A DNA stretch of 64,000 nt from Sandaracinaceae bacterium (GCA_016712745.1 JADJQN010000004.1:186001-250000); one strand, 5' to 3'. Counted from the first letter of the stretch, positions 1 through 9,048 are shown. Numbers and translations are program-made. The notes: generated from the letters alone by a model not told the origin.

Positions 1-2208
1 CAACGCGTGTGTGCAACTGCGGGCGAGAGCGGCGTGGGTGAAGCATGCGATGGCACAGCGGATTGCGAAGCAGGTCTCAACTGCGTTGTCTTTGGTTTCT
101 ATGGCGGATGCGCGGCGAGTGGAACGGGCGATGTTGGCGGAACGTGCACGAGCGGCGCGGATTGTCTCGCGGGATTGAGTTGTCTCCCCTCACCCGCCGG
201 TGGGTCTGCGTGTTTGAGCCCGCCTCCCAGCTCGGTCGCTATTCCGTCGATCCCGTTTTGGGCGGGCGAGTCATGCACTGAAGACCTCGGCGCGCCGCGT
301 GCATACTTCGACGTCCCGCGCGGTGTTGCTGCGGACGGTGACTTCTATCGCCTTCCGTATCCGAATGACGCTCGTCTCACTGCGACCGGTTTGAATCTCG
401 CGAATCATCCGCACCCGGGCACCGTATTGCCGGTCGACATCATCGATCGCTACCTACGTGCTTCTGAAGAAGATCTGCACGGCTTCTCGACGAATCCGCG
501 GATCTTTTTCCGCTTCTCGAGCCGCTACAACTGGGACGCCGTCGGTGGCGCTATCACGCTCGTCGACATTACGCCGAGCTCGCCCACCTACGGACAAGCT
601 ACCGGTCTTTCGTGGCTCACCCAGTCGGGGATGCTTACGCGCTACATCTGTCCAAACTGGTTTGCGATGCAGCCGCCGCACGGAGCACCATTGCGTCCCG
701 GCACGACGTATGCGGCAATCGTCTCGACGAGCTTGGTGCCTGCCGATGGCGGCTCGTTCCAAACGTCTCCCGACTTTGCGGCAATGATGGCGGCGACGGC
801 CCCTAGCGACACGGCGCTCACGGCTGCGTACGCGGCGTATGCGCCTTTGCGCGCCTACTTGGCCAGCGTCAGTCGCGATCCGAGCACGGTGCTCAACGCG
901 ACCGTGTTCACCACGCAAAACGTCGAGAACGTTGTGCAGAGGGCGCGCGAAGTCATTCGCTCGAGTGCTGCGCCGACCGTGTCTGACCTCACTCTGTGCG
1001 ATACTGGCGTTACTTCGCCGTGCGATGACGGCACGCCCGAGCGTTCGTGCGGCGCAGCCGATCCAAACTTCTATGAGATTCACGGGCGCATCGCGTTGCC
1101 GATCTTTCAGCAGGGAACTGCACCTTACGAAACGCCCGAGCAAGGTGGCGGCGTCATGCTGGATGGCAGTGGCAACCCGGTCGTCGCGCGGACGGAGAAC
1201 GTCTGTTTTGCCCTGACGATTCCGAAAGTGGCGGCGATGCCCTCTTCGGGCTGGCCCCTGATGTTGCACGGTCACGGCACCGGAGGCAGTTTCCGTGGTG
1301 CCGCGCGCGGAAACCTTGCGACCAACGTCACCATCGGCGCAGATGTCACGTCGCCAGCAGCAACGCTCACCATCGATTTGCCAGAACATGGCGCACGTCG
1401 CGGCGAGAGCACCCGCTCGTCCGAGCAACTCTTCTACAACTTCGCCAATCCACGCGCTGCGCGTGACAACGTCACGCAAGGTGCCATCGATCTCATGTCG
1501 CTCGTGTACTTCGCGACGTCACACGCAAGCACGGCCGTGACGCTGCCCACCGTCGGCGATACGATGTTCGATCCGACACGCGTGACACTGTTCGCGCATT
1601 CACAGGGCGCGACGCATGCGTCTTTGATGATGCCGTTTGAGACCGAGCTTTTCGCTGTGGTGCTCTCGGGCGATGGCGGCGACCTTACACGCTCTCTCTT
1701 GAGCAAATCAAAACCGGTCGACATCGCTGGCATTCTTCCCTTCGCGCTGCTCGACGCAGACAATGAGGGGAATCTTGCCGGGGGCGAATGGCATCCGGTC
1801 TTGGCGATCTTCCAGCAATATTTCGACAGCGTTGATCCCGTCAACTACGCCCGTCACTTCCGCAACGAGCCTGTCGGCACGGACACAGGACGCCACGTCT
1901 TCATGACCTACGGCCTCGGCGACACCTATTCGCCGGAGCCGACGCTGCAAGCATTGGCGAACGCCGGCAACTTCGAACAAGTGACGCCGCTGCTCACGTC
2001 GAGCTTCGGCCTCTACGAAGTCGCGCCGCCCATCTCCGGCAACGTCACCATCAACGGCGTCGCGCGCACCTACGCGTTACGTCAGTACATGCCCAACTCC
2101 GGCGACGACGGTCACTTCGTCTCGACGAGCACCGATGCCGGCATCGCCGACACAATGCGCTTCATGCGCCAAGCCCACGCCGGCCTAACCCCACAAATCG
2201 GAATGTAA
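1..2208 (+). CDS. Secreted Cys-rich alpha/beta-hydrolase-fold protein, 5' partial
   Basis: The reading frame is open from the first base, so the true start lies outside the window; the GTG at 7 is only the first possible start inside it. The visible N-terminal part holds Cys-rich repeats of the type CxxGADCxxGLxC, typical of myxobacterial exoproteins. The rest resembles an alpha/beta hydrolase. An HGHGTGG segment near residue 420 fits an oxyanion-hole loop. AHSQG near residues 530-534 (Ser about 532) fits the nucleophile elbow. A late GDDGHF near residue 700 fits the catalytic His. Substrate is unknown; esterase or lipase-like activity is an inference. It ends just before a REP-like half element. 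Confidence 0.75.
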   Translation, partial: QRVCATAGESGVGEACDGTADCEAGLNCVVFGFYGGCAASGTGDVGGTCTSGADCLAGLSCLPSPAGGSACLSPPPSSVAIPSIPFWAGESCTEDLGAPRAYFDVPRGVAADGDFYRLPYPNDARLTATGLNLANHPHPGTVLPVDIIDRYLRASEEDLHGFSTNPRIFFRFSSRYNWDAVGGAITLVDITPSSPTYGQATGLSWLTQSGMLTRYICPNWFAMQPPHGAPLRPGTTYAAIVSTSLVPADGGSFQTSPDFAAMMAATAPSDTALTAAYAAYAPLRAYLASVSRDPSTVLNATVFTTQNVENVVQRAREVIRSSAAPTVSDLTLCDTGVTSPCDDGTPERSCGAADPNFYEIHGRIALPIFQQGTAPYETPEQGGGVMLDGSGNPVVARTENVCFALTIPKVAAMPSSGWPLMLHGHGTGGSFRGAARGNLATNVTIGADVTSPAATLTIDLPEHGARRGESTRSSEQLFYNFANPRAARDNVTQGAIDLMSLVYFATSHASTAVTLPTVGDTMFDPTRVTLFAHSQGATHASLMMPFETELFAVVLSGDGGDLTRSLLSKSKPVDIAGILPFALLDADNEGNLAGGEWHPVLAIFQQYFDSVDPVNYARHFRNEPVGTDTGRHVFMTYGLGDTYSPEPTLQALANAGNFEQVTPLLTSSFGLYEVAPPISGNVTINGVARTYALRQYMPNSGDDGHFVSTSTDAGIADTMRFMRQAHAGLTPQIGM

Positions 2209-2210
2209 AT

Positions 2211-2240
2211 CGGGGACGATCGGTGAAATAGTGAAATAGC
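2211..2240 (+). repeat. Solo arm of GGGGACGATCG repeat element
   Basis: A 29-base word starting GGGGACGATCGG at 2212, with a tandem GTGAAATA tail, lies 3 bp after the hydrolase stop codon. It is identical to the left arm of the palindrome at 3555-3626 and shares its first 11 bases with the ends of the RAYT unit at 26051-26999. No opposite arm is present here, so this is a half element, or one end of a larger unit whose other end is at 3598-3626. Confidence 0.8.
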
Positions 2241-2335
2241 AGCCGGCTACGCCGCGCGGCGCGTGATGCCTAGTTGAATAGGCCGCAGCGCAGCTCGTCG
2301 AAAGTGACACTGACCCGTAGCGATAGGAACCATCG

Positions 2336-3112
2336 GTGAAAGACTCTCATTTAGCATCGCTCTTGACGGTGGCGTTGTTTGTTAGTGGGTGCGCGGGATT
2401 TCAGTTCCCCATGCGCAACGGCGGAAGTTCGGTCCCGCGGCCCATTCCGCCCAATGTGAGCGTCGCCTCCGTCTTGCTCACGCACTCGCCCACCGAACAG
2501 CAAATCGCACGCGCCATGTGTCCGCAAGTTGCAAATCCATTGGTGTGCAATCTGCTCGGGCCCGCTCCGACTGCGCAAGATATGAAGTTCTCGTTTGACG
2601 TCGAGCTCGACGTCGAGAACACGAACTCAATTCCACTGCCGATCACTTCTGCGTTGGCAGCCTTCACGGCGTTCCCTGCTGCGACAGGCCAACAGAATCT
2701 TGGCGCCGTATGCATGAGCCTTTGCGAAGACCCCAACTCCTGTCCGCAGAATGCGGCCAACGCGTGCGAATCGAACGAGCCCGAGATTCGCGACATCCAC
2801 GACTTCGCTCAGGCGGCCACGAACTTTCTTGTCGCGGTCGTAACCGGCCAAGAGCGTCTCGAAAACTTGCGCGTGCGCACGGTCGCGCCGGGTGCACACA
2901 CACGCGTTGTGTTCCGCCTTGAGCTAAACCCCGAGCAGGTGCTCGCTCTCTTGCGCACAGTCGCTAGCGACGTCGTCTCGCAGGTCGCAAGCGGTCGCAC
3001 GCCGCAAATCGTGATCCCCTACCAAGTCGATGGATCTATATGGATCACGGTCGAACACTTTGGTCGCTTCGCTGTAACGATCCCGAGCTATCGCAATAGC
3101 TGGTCGCTCTAG
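2336..3112 (+). CDS. Outer-membrane-type lipoprotein, possible LEA/WHy-like fold
   Basis: The protein has 258 residues and a GTG start preceded by an AGGAACC-like ribosome site. A short signal peptide ends in the lipobox VSGC (Cys about residue 19), so it should be acylated and exported. The central part has the pattern F-x-V-x-L-x-V-x-N-x-N-x-x-P-L-P, which resembles the LEA/WHy-type beta-sandwich lipoproteins; this is a weak family guess. Several Cys residues fall around residues 120-145 (CMSLCEDPNSC). Function is not known. It stands alone between a repeat arm and a decayed gene read on the other strand. Confidence 0.7.
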   Translation: MKDSHLASLLTVALFVSGCAGFQFPMRNGGSSVPRPIPPNVSVASVLLTHSPTEQQIARAMCPQVANPLVCNLLGPAPTAQDMKFSFDVELDVENTNSIPLPITSALAAFTAFPAATGQQNLGAVCMSLCEDPNSCPQNAANACESNEPEIRDIHDFAQAATNFLVAVVTGQERLENLRVRTVAPGAHTRVVFRLELNPEQVLALLRTVASDVVSQVASGRTPQIVIPYQVDGSIWITVEHFGRFAVTIPSYRNSWSL

Positions 3113-3137
3113 CATCCTGCGAGCTGCCCGAGCATTT

Positions 3138-3554
3138 TCATCTGTGCGTCTGCTTGAACGGAAAGGCTTGTTGCGCGATGAGTAACTCGGGCACGTTCCC
3201 TGTCACGGTGCCGTAATGGAGCGGCCAGCGTTTTAGCGGCAGGTGATAGGTGCCAAAGATCCGATCAATGACGGGGAAAGTTGCCGCGTAGTTCTTGTCG
3301 ATGGCTTCGGTGTCGGACGCGTGGTGCCAATGATGGAAGCGGGGCGATACGATGAGCTTTTCAAGCCAGTCGTAGTGCATACGAGTGTTCGCATGAATGA
3401 TCGTGGCTTGTATGACCATCACGCCTCCGTAGATCACGATGACCGGCAACGTGAAGCCGAGTGCGAAAAAAACTCGCGTAGATCAGCGTGCGCGTTGTGC
3501 AGACCGTAAAGCGCGGCCACCACTGCGTGCAACGCACCAGTTTCGTGCGGAGCA
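3138..3554 (-). pseudogene. Sterol desaturase / fatty acid hydroxylase family remnant (truncated and frameshifted)
   Basis: The intact part (3138-3449) carries the family's C-terminal iron-binding His cluster, FHHWHHASD, followed by DRIFGTYHLP. It would begin at a TTG in the middle of a membrane helix, which no real member does. Upstream on the same strand, another frame continues the protein with ETGALHAVVAALYGLHNAH, up to a run of seven T at about 3466-3472. Adding one T there would join the two frames as EFFFALGF. Homology then stops at 3554, exactly where the palindromic repeat begins, so the N-terminal half is missing. The gene was probably interrupted by that repeat, or its 5' part was lost. 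The T-run shift may instead be an assembly indel. Confidence 0.7.
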
Positions 3555-3626
3555 GGGGACGATCGGTGAAATAGTGAAATAGCAGGATGCGCGAAACGCT
3601 ATTTCACTATTTCACCGATCGTCCCC
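3555..3626. repeat. 72-bp perfect palindrome, RAYT-type REP/MITE
   Basis: Two 29-base arms (3555-3583 and 3598-3626) are perfect reverse complements separated by a 14-base loop. The outer ends are GGGGACGATCG and the inner part repeats GTGAAATA twice. The core equals the ends of the transposase unit at 26051-26999, so this is a likely non-autonomous element moved by that RAYT or a relative. It abuts the broken desaturase gene on one side and sits 4 bp from the DUF4340 stop codon on the other. It could also act as a bidirectional transcript-end hairpin. Confidence 0.85.
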
Positions 3627-3630
3627 GATT

Positions 3631-4785
3631 TTAGTGCGGAGCGCCTTGTTGTTGCTGCATTTGGCGGCGGAGTTGTTCCATGACTTCGGGAGGAATTGAT
3701 CCTGCGCCGGGGCCACCTGGGCCACCGGCGCCGGGCATTCCCATTCCGGGGGGCATTCCGGGAGGCATGCCGGGCATTCCGGGCGGGCCTTCGGCGGGCG
3801 GTGCTGCTGCGACGCCTGAGTCGGGCGGATCTTGAAGCGCTGCAACGTCGGGTGCCATGCGGTTGCCGGCGTAGCTCGACACCACGTACACGACCGTGCT
3901 GCCTTCCTTCACCAAGTAGAACTCGTTGTTGTCGTCGCCGTGCGCAGCTCCGCGACGCAAAACGATTTGCGAGACGCCGGCGTCGTCGCTCATGGTCAAC
4001 GTGATCGACGCAGCCGTCGGCGCGGTCACGCCGATTTGCTCCATGCCTGCTTCGGCGGCGCCAAAGTCAGTCGCGCGCAAACGAGCGAGGCTTTGCACAA
4101 TCTGCTGAACCTTGTTGCTCGCGAAACGCTCGATGGCCGGCGTGCCTGCCTGCGGCACCCAGGTGCCCGCTTGTTTGGCGAACTCGAAGCGCCCGTGCTC
4201 GTTCTGAAAGACGACCGCGGTCACGCTATCCGCGTTGAAGTCTGTGATCGCACGGTCGCGCCATTCTTTGAGCTCTTTGTTGAACGCAAAGCGCAAAGCG
4301 CCATCGACGGCGAGGACGCTGGTTTGGCCTTCCACTCGCACCATCGTGTTGTTGCCCGACGAAGCGCCGATCCACAGGTCGGCAAGTTGCGTCGAACCGC
4401 TCTTCGCGATCACGCGCACCGCATGTGCAGCATCAACTTCCAGGCGCTCGTAGTTCTCGGCGCGGGATGCCGCGACTCGAACCGCTTCCATCTCATCGAG
4501 ACGCTCAAGGGCGGTGTTCACCGTCGCCATGTCCGCCACGGCATCGACCGGTGCGACGACGTGCCAGTTTTCGCCACGCTTGGCGAGCTGGATGGGCGCT
4601 TCGTTGGGACGACGAATCTCGAGTGAGTCGATGCGCGTCTTGTCGACATCGGGCAGCGCGCGGGTGGCGCTTGCATCGACCGTGGGCGCAGCGTCGTCGT
4701 TCGCACGATTGCGCACCATCAACGCCGCGAGGCCGAGCAAGACTACGAGGAAACCTAGACCAAAGAGCAAGCGATTCTGCTTCAT
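3631..4785 (-). CDS. DUF4340 protein of gliding-type ABC transporter operon
   Basis: The protein has 384 residues: an N-terminal membrane anchor (about residues 7-23), a periplasmic DUF4340 region (IDSLEIRRP near 50, ENWHVVAPV near 72, and WRDRAI near 183), and a low-complexity Gly/Met/Pro tail at about 330-370 (GMPGMPPGMPPGMGMPG). It is the last gene of a minus-strand operon after the GldG-like gene (17 bp gap, AAGGA ribosome site). DUF4340 proteins commonly accompany GldA/F/G-like ABC systems. What the complex moves or does in this organism is not known. The Pro/Met tail is unusual for a transporter accessory protein. Confidence 0.85.
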   Translation of the reverse strand: MKQNRLLFGLGFLVVLLGLAALMVRNRANDDAAPTVDASATRALPDVDKTRIDSLEIRRPNEAPIQLAKRGENWHVVAPVDAVADMATVNTALERLDEMEAVRVAASRAENYERLEVDAAHAVRVIAKSGSTQLADLWIGASSGNNTMVRVEGQTSVLAVDGALRFAFNKELKEWRDRAITDFNADSVTAVVFQNEHGRFEFAKQAGTWVPQAGTPAIERFASNKVQQIVQSLARLRATDFGAAEAGMEQIGVTAPTAASITLTMSDDAGVSQIVLRRGAAHGDDNNEFYLVKEGSTVVYVVSSYAGNRMAPDVAALQDPPDSGVAAAPPAEGPPGMPGMPPGMPPGMGMPGAGGPGGPGAGSIPPEVMEQLRRQMQQQQGAPH

Positions 4786-4802
4786 GTTCGTCGAGTCCTT
4801 AG

Positions 4803-6575
4803 TTACGCGAGCTTGAGGTTTGCCTTTTTCGCTTTGCGCATGCGCCAGCGAATCACGCCAAAGATGGCGATCAAGAACGGCGCGCCGAGCATATTGCCCC
4901 AGCGGTACATCGCCTTCTTACGATCCCAAGCTTCCATGGCTGCTTTGTAGCGAGTCACTGCTTGCTCGCCGTGTTGCCCTGCGGCTTCGAACGCTGCGCG
5001 GTCTTGGCCTTCGGCAGCGGTTGCTTGAGCCTCGGTGGCCGAGCGGAAATCGTTCTCAGCTTGGGTGACGTTCTCGGGCACGCGAAGAGCCGGGTCTTCT
5101 GCGTTCTTGGCGCGAACTGCGATCATGTCGTCATCCTGCGCAACCCAATCGATGGCATTGAGCGGGAAGGCGAGTGCTGCACGCATTTGCGCAGGTCCGC
5201 CGCGCTGATTGTCCGGAAGCAGCTCGTCGCGCAAGAACCCTGCGGTGCCCACCACGAATACCTGAACAGGATGTGCTGAGCGATCGGGCGCTTGGATGGT
5301 GCTGGCCGCGGGAGCGTCGCTGCCGCTCGCGCTCATGGCAGCTGCCGAAAAGGCGCTCGGAAGAGTGCCATCGATACCGACCGCGAGCGCGTAGGGGCCA
5401 TGTCCGCCGGTCTGAGTTGAACGCCATTCGCCCGGCTGACGCGGGCGCAGCGAAATCGATTCGCCCGTGAGTTGCCACGAGTTCTCGGTCGACTTGGCGA
5501 GCGTCGTGATGTGCACGCCGGTGAGGCCCGTCGCATTTGGATTGCGCGTGATGCTCGACGTGAACGGCAAGACCGTCTGCGCGAGATGGAACACCGCGGG
5601 ATGGCTCTGCATATGCTCTTCGATCGAGACGATCGGCACGGGCGGGAAGGGAACGGGAAGCTGGAAGCCCTGTGCGACCTGCATCGGGATCTGTTTGCAG
5701 GTAGCATCTGCGACGACATTCGGATCCATGCGCACGCCCCACGCGGTGAGAAGGCGATTGATGCCCGTGCTCACGGTGGTCGCGTTGCCTTCTTGCATGT
5801 CGACCTTCATCGCGCCGCCAAAGATGCCGAGCGAGCCGCCACGCATCACGTATTGATTGATGTAGCGAAGCTCGTTCTCGGTGATCTCAGTTTCCGGACC
5901 AATGATGAGCAGGGCTTTGATGTCGGCGGGGATCTCTTGGTTCGCCGAGACTTCGCTGAGCTCGTACGTCGGCATCGACTCGCGCAACTTGGTGAGACCT
6001 TGCGCAAGCGTCGGACCGCCGTGTCCTGAAAGGATGCCGACCTTCACCTTGTCGCCCGCCATCTCTTTGATGCGCTGAGTGATGTCGTACTCGAGGCCTT
6101 CGGTGGTCACGTTGTCGAGAACGCGCTTTTCGTCGAGGTATTCGAAGACGATGCCGCGGAAGCCTTCGGTTACCTGCTGCGTGTCGTTGCCCGCGTAAGG
6201 ATGCGGAAGGCGGGCAAGGCCTGCGGTCGTTGCCTGCTCACGAAGCTCGTCGGTGTCGGGATTGACGAAGCGCACGCGGATATTGCCGCCCGAGGCCACT
6301 TCGTACTCGCGCAACATATCGCGGACGTACATCTCAGTCGCGTTGTGCGGAGGCGGAAGGTTCTCGGTGAAGTACGCGGTAACCGTCATGCGATCGTGAA
6401 GGCGATGCGCAACATCGCGCGAGCCGTTCGACAACGAGAAAAGACGGTTGTGCGTGAGATCCAAACGCGTCGATGCAAAGACGCCGAGGAAGTTCAAGAC
6501 GACGAGGACCGCCGCGATGATGAGGAGGAAACCAAGCGACTCGGTCGCTGCTTTTGTGCGTTTATGCATGGCCAT
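4803..6575 (-). CDS. GldG-like ABC transporter auxiliary membrane protein
   Basis: The protein has 590 residues: an N-terminal helix (about residues 14-34), then the conserved STRLDLTHNRLFSLS entry and a periplasmic ABC-auxiliary (GldG) domain with the segments YDITQRIKEM and VGILSGHGGP. A C-terminal helix near 560-578 is followed by a basic tail. The topology, a large periplasmic domain between two helices, is the family norm. The ATG lies 3 bp after the permease stop codon. It presumably forms one membrane complex with the adjacent permease and ATPase. In Bacteroidetes such proteins support gliding; in Myxococcota the role is unproven. Confidence 0.88.
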   Translation of the reverse strand: MAMHKRTKAATESLGFLLIIAAVLVVLNFLGVFASTRLDLTHNRLFSLSNGSRDVAHRLHDRMTVTAYFTENLPPPHNATEMYVRDMLREYEVASGGNIRVRFVNPDTDELREQATTAGLARLPHPYAGNDTQQVTEGFRGIVFEYLDEKRVLDNVTTEGLEYDITQRIKEMAGDKVKVGILSGHGGPTLAQGLTKLRESMPTYELSEVSANQEIPADIKALLIIGPETEITENELRYINQYVMRGGSLGIFGGAMKVDMQEGNATTVSTGINRLLTAWGVRMDPNVVADATCKQIPMQVAQGFQLPVPFPPVPIVSIEEHMQSHPAVFHLAQTVLPFTSSITRNPNATGLTGVHITTLAKSTENSWQLTGESISLRPRQPGEWRSTQTGGHGPYALAVGIDGTLPSAFSAAAMSASGSDAPAASTIQAPDRSAHPVQVFVVGTAGFLRDELLPDNQRGGPAQMRAALAFPLNAIDWVAQDDDMIAVRAKNAEDPALRVPENVTQAENDFRSATEAQATAAEGQDRAAFEAAGQHGEQAVTRYKAAMEAWDRKKAMYRWGNMLGAPFLIAIFGVIRWRMRKAKKANLKLA

Positions 6576-6578
6576 AAA

Positions 6579-7289
6579 TCACTTCCACCGTCGGCTTTCG
6601 AGGGCGCGGAATGCGATAAGCAAAACCACACCGATCAAAGAGAAGAAGAAAATCAAATCGCGCGAGTCGATGACGCCGCGTCCCATGGATTCAAAGTGGT
6701 AACTCAAGCTGATCCACTCGATGGGCGTCGCGAGCGCTGGCGGCATGAAGGGCAAGAAGCGGTTGACGATGTAGAGCGTGAAACAAATCGCCGCCGCCAC
6801 GAAGAAGGAGATCAGCTGATTGTCGGTGAGGCTCGAGGACATGATGCCGATGGCCAACATCGAACCGCCAACCAAGAAGAGACCGAAGTAGCCGGCCCAC
6901 ACTTGTCCCCAGTCCAAATCGCCGAGCGTCGAGACGCTGATTGGATAGGCGAGGGTGAGAACGAGCATCACGGCATAGACGCCAAGCACGCCGAGGAACT
7001 TGCCGACGATTACTTCGGAATCCTTGATGGGCATGGTGAGCAGAAGCTCGATGGTGCCGTTGCGCTTCTCCTCGGCGAGGAGGCCCATCGTGAGAGCGGG
7101 CGCTGCGAGAAGCAGGAAGATCGGGAACAAGTCGAACATGCGACTTACCGATGCGCGGCGAAAGAAGAAGAAATCCTGCCAAAAGAAGACGCCGAGGGCG
7201 AGCAAAACGAGCGCCATGACGATGTACGCCACCGGCCCGTTGAAGTAGCTCGCGAACTGGCGTCGCGCGACTGTCATCGTATTTTGCAT
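6579..7289 (-). CDS. ABC-2 type permease, GldF-like
   Basis: The protein has 236 residues and about six membrane segments. The pattern MGLLAEEKRNGTIELLLTMP at about residues 67-86 is the classic ABC-2 permease signature after the second helix. It starts 1 bp after the ATPase stop codon (TGAaATG), so the two genes are translationally coupled. It is the membrane channel part of the GldA/F/G-type complex encoded at 3631-8313. Confidence 0.9.
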   Translation of the reverse strand: MQNTMTVARRQFASYFNGPVAYIVMALVLLALGVFFWQDFFFFRRASVSRMFDLFPIFLLLAAPALTMGLLAEEKRNGTIELLLTMPIKDSEVIVGKFLGVLGVYAVMLVLTLAYPISVSTLGDLDWGQVWAGYFGLFLVGGSMLAIGIMSSSLTDNQLISFFVAAAICFTLYIVNRFLPFMPPALATPIEWISLSYHFESMGRGVIDSRDLIFFFSLIGVVLLIAFRALESRRWK

Positions 7290-7290
7290 T

Positions 7291-8313
7291 TCAGGCGTCC
7301 TTCGATTCGCTTGAGGAGCCGCTCTTGGCGGATTCGCTCTTGGGTCCCGACTTCTTCGACGTGTCGGCCGACGTCGTCAAATCGCGGAAGATGTTTTCGA
7401 GGTTCTGGCTCTCTTGGCGAAGACCAATGAGCGTGACGTTGTTCTCGACCGCGGCGCGGAAGATCGATGGGCGGAGATCGGTTGTTCCACTGGGAACGAC
7501 TTCGAACGAAATCTCACCGGCGAGCGAATCGATCGGACGCACGAGATCTGTGCCCGACACGCGACCGAGGATCTCACGAAGCTCAGCTTCGCTCTTTCCG
7601 TTCTTCACGAACGAAACCACGACGCGACCCTTGCCACCACGATCGGTAAGCGCCTGCGGGGTATCGTCCGCAACGATCTTACCCTTGGCGATGATAAGCA
7701 CGCGGTCGCATGACACTTGAACCTCAGCGAGGTTGTGCGTCGAGAGAATGACGGTGCGCTCTTTGCCAATCGTCGTGATGAGATCACGAATCTCGATCGC
7801 CTGGTTCGGATCGAGTCCGCTCATCGGCTCATCGAGAATAAGAATCGGCGGCAAGTGTACGAGGGCCTGCGCCAGACCTACGCGCTGCCGGTAGCCCTTG
7901 GAGAGCTCGCGAATCTCTTTGGCGAGCACATCGCCAAGAGCCGTCTCTTCGACGACGCGCTTGATGGCCTTGTTCGCTTCCTCGCCGCGCAGGCCACGCA
8001 TACGCGCCGCCCACTCGAGGTACTCAAGGACCATCATCTCGACGTAGAGCGGGGTGCTCTCCGGCAGATAGCCGATGGCCTTGCGTACGCCGAGGCTATC
8101 CTCGAATACGTCGCATCCGTTCACCTTCGCCGTGCCGTCGGTCGGCGCGATGAAACAGGTGAGAATCTTCATCGTCGTGGTTTTGCCGGCGCCGTTCGGG
8201 CCCAAGAAGCCCAAGACCTCGCCTTTACGCACTTCGAAGCTGACCTTGTCGATCGCTCGATATTCCCCGTAGATCTTAGTCAGATCTCGGGCCTCGATCA
8301 TCACGTCACTCAT
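7291..8313 (-). CDS. ABC transporter ATPase, GldA-like
   Basis: The protein has 340 residues. The Walker A motif GPNGAGKTT is near residue 38, the signature LSKGYRQR near 138, Walker B ILILDEP near 158, and the switch His in STHNLAEV near 192. The fold continues about 100 residues beyond the ATPase core and ends in a Ser/Lys/Gly-rich tail (from about residue 315). A GAGG ribosome site precedes the ATG. It heads the four-gene operon ATPase, permease, GldG-like, DUF4340. In the 128-bp gap upstream, GGGCCCTCC and GGAAGGGCCC could form an imperfect hairpin. Confidence 0.92.
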   Translation of the reverse strand: MSDVMIEARDLTKIYGEYRAIDKVSFEVRKGEVLGFLGPNGAGKTTTMKILTCFIAPTDGTAKVNGCDVFEDSLGVRKAIGYLPESTPLYVEMMVLEYLEWAARMRGLRGEEANKAIKRVVEETALGDVLAKEIRELSKGYRQRVGLAQALVHLPPILILDEPMSGLDPNQAIEIRDLITTIGKERTVILSTHNLAEVQVSCDRVLIIAKGKIVADDTPQALTDRGGKGRVVVSFVKNGKSEAELREILGRVSGTDLVRPIDSLAGEISFEVVPSGTTDLRPSIFRAAVENNVTLIGLRQESQNLENIFRDLTTSADTSKKSGPKSESAKSGSSSESKDA

Positions 8314-8441
8314 GAAACCTCGTGGGTTTTTCGCGCCCCAAACCCCGGGCGGGTCGCGAATGTAGCTAGGGCCCTCCCCCTGTCAAGGAAGGGCCCCGGG
8401 CTAACACGTGGGCTTCGTTACTATTCCGGGCTCTCGAAAGC

Positions 8442-8945
8442 TCAGCGGGTGGGCTGAATCACGTTGAACACACCCTGCATCGAGGTGTGAAATTCGCAGT
8501 AGTAGGGGAAGGTGCCGGGGGCATCGAAGCGAATGCAGATGTCGGCGCTCTCTTCGAGGGAGAACTCAAAGCCGCCTACCAATGAGACCGGTGTTCCCGT
8601 GCTTTCTGTGCGCTGCGTGACTGTGTGCGGGAAGGCGTCGAGGTTATGGATTTTCACGATCTGCGAAACGATGAAGTTTGGCGCGCCCACTGTGCCGAAG
8701 CCCGCTTCGTAAGACGCATCGATGACAGATACTTCGGTCGCGGGGCAATCGACGAGCGTGATGACGGGTGCGCCAGCATCGACCGGCGCTCCGAGATCGG
8801 CGCTCACGCCTAAATCAACCGGAGCTCCCAAGTCCGCGGCCGTACCAAGATCGGATGCCGTTCCCATATCCGTGCCGGCGTTGACAGCATCGTCCCCGCA
8901 CGCGGCCATCGTGAGAACAAGAGAAGCCAAAATAAGTTTACGCAT
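8442..8945 (-). CDS. Cupredoxin (plastocyanin-like) lipoprotein
   Basis: The ATG at 8945 is chosen because GGAGG lies 8 bases upstream; the upstream alternative gives a non-signal N-terminus. The signal peptide ends in lipobox MAAC, followed by an Asp-rich tether (DLGAPVDLG-type units, about residues 25-60). The C-terminal domain carries a type 1 copper site: His in FPHTV, then C-x2-H-x2-M in YYCEFHTSM. It should be an anchored electron-transfer or copper-binding protein. No oxidase partner is adjacent. The tether belongs to the acidic-linker class seen in several lipoproteins of this window. Confidence 0.88.
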   Translation of the reverse strand: MRKLILASLVLTMAACGDDAVNAGTDMGTASDLGTAADLGAPVDLGVSADLGAPVDAGAPVITLVDCPATEVSVIDASYEAGFGTVGAPNFIVSQIVKIHNLDAFPHTVTQRTESTGTPVSLVGGFEFSLEESADICIRFDAPGTFPYYCEFHTSMQGVFNVIQPTR

Positions 8946-9003
8946 TGTCTGCCTCCAGAGATAACAACAAAGCCTACGCGTTGCCCACGGCCGATGCAAA
9001 GCA

Positions 9004-9048
9004 GGGGACAGTCCCCTTTTCAGAAAAAGGGGACTGTCCCCTTTTCAG
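9004..9048. repeat. GGGGACAGTCCCC repeat pair (REP-like hairpin)
   Basis: Two inverted copies form a hairpin: GGGGACAGTCCCCTTTT at 9004-9020 and AAAAGGGGACTGTCCCC at 9025-9041. The words also repeat directly, since GGGGAC(A/T)GTCCCCTTTTCAG occurs at 9004 and 9029. The GGGGAC ends match those of the GGGGACGATCG elements elsewhere in the window. Its right end supplies the stop codon of the extensin-family gene (TCA at 9045-9047 on the plus strand). Confidence 0.8.

Noticed and set aside
454..1479. A 341-codon minus-strand frame inside the hydrolase gene
   Set aside because: Arg-rich product without any motif; a shadow of the sense gene.
6201..7430. A 409-codon plus-strand frame over the GldG-like and permease genes
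   Set aside because: Charged low-complexity product, exactly antisense to convincing transporter genes.
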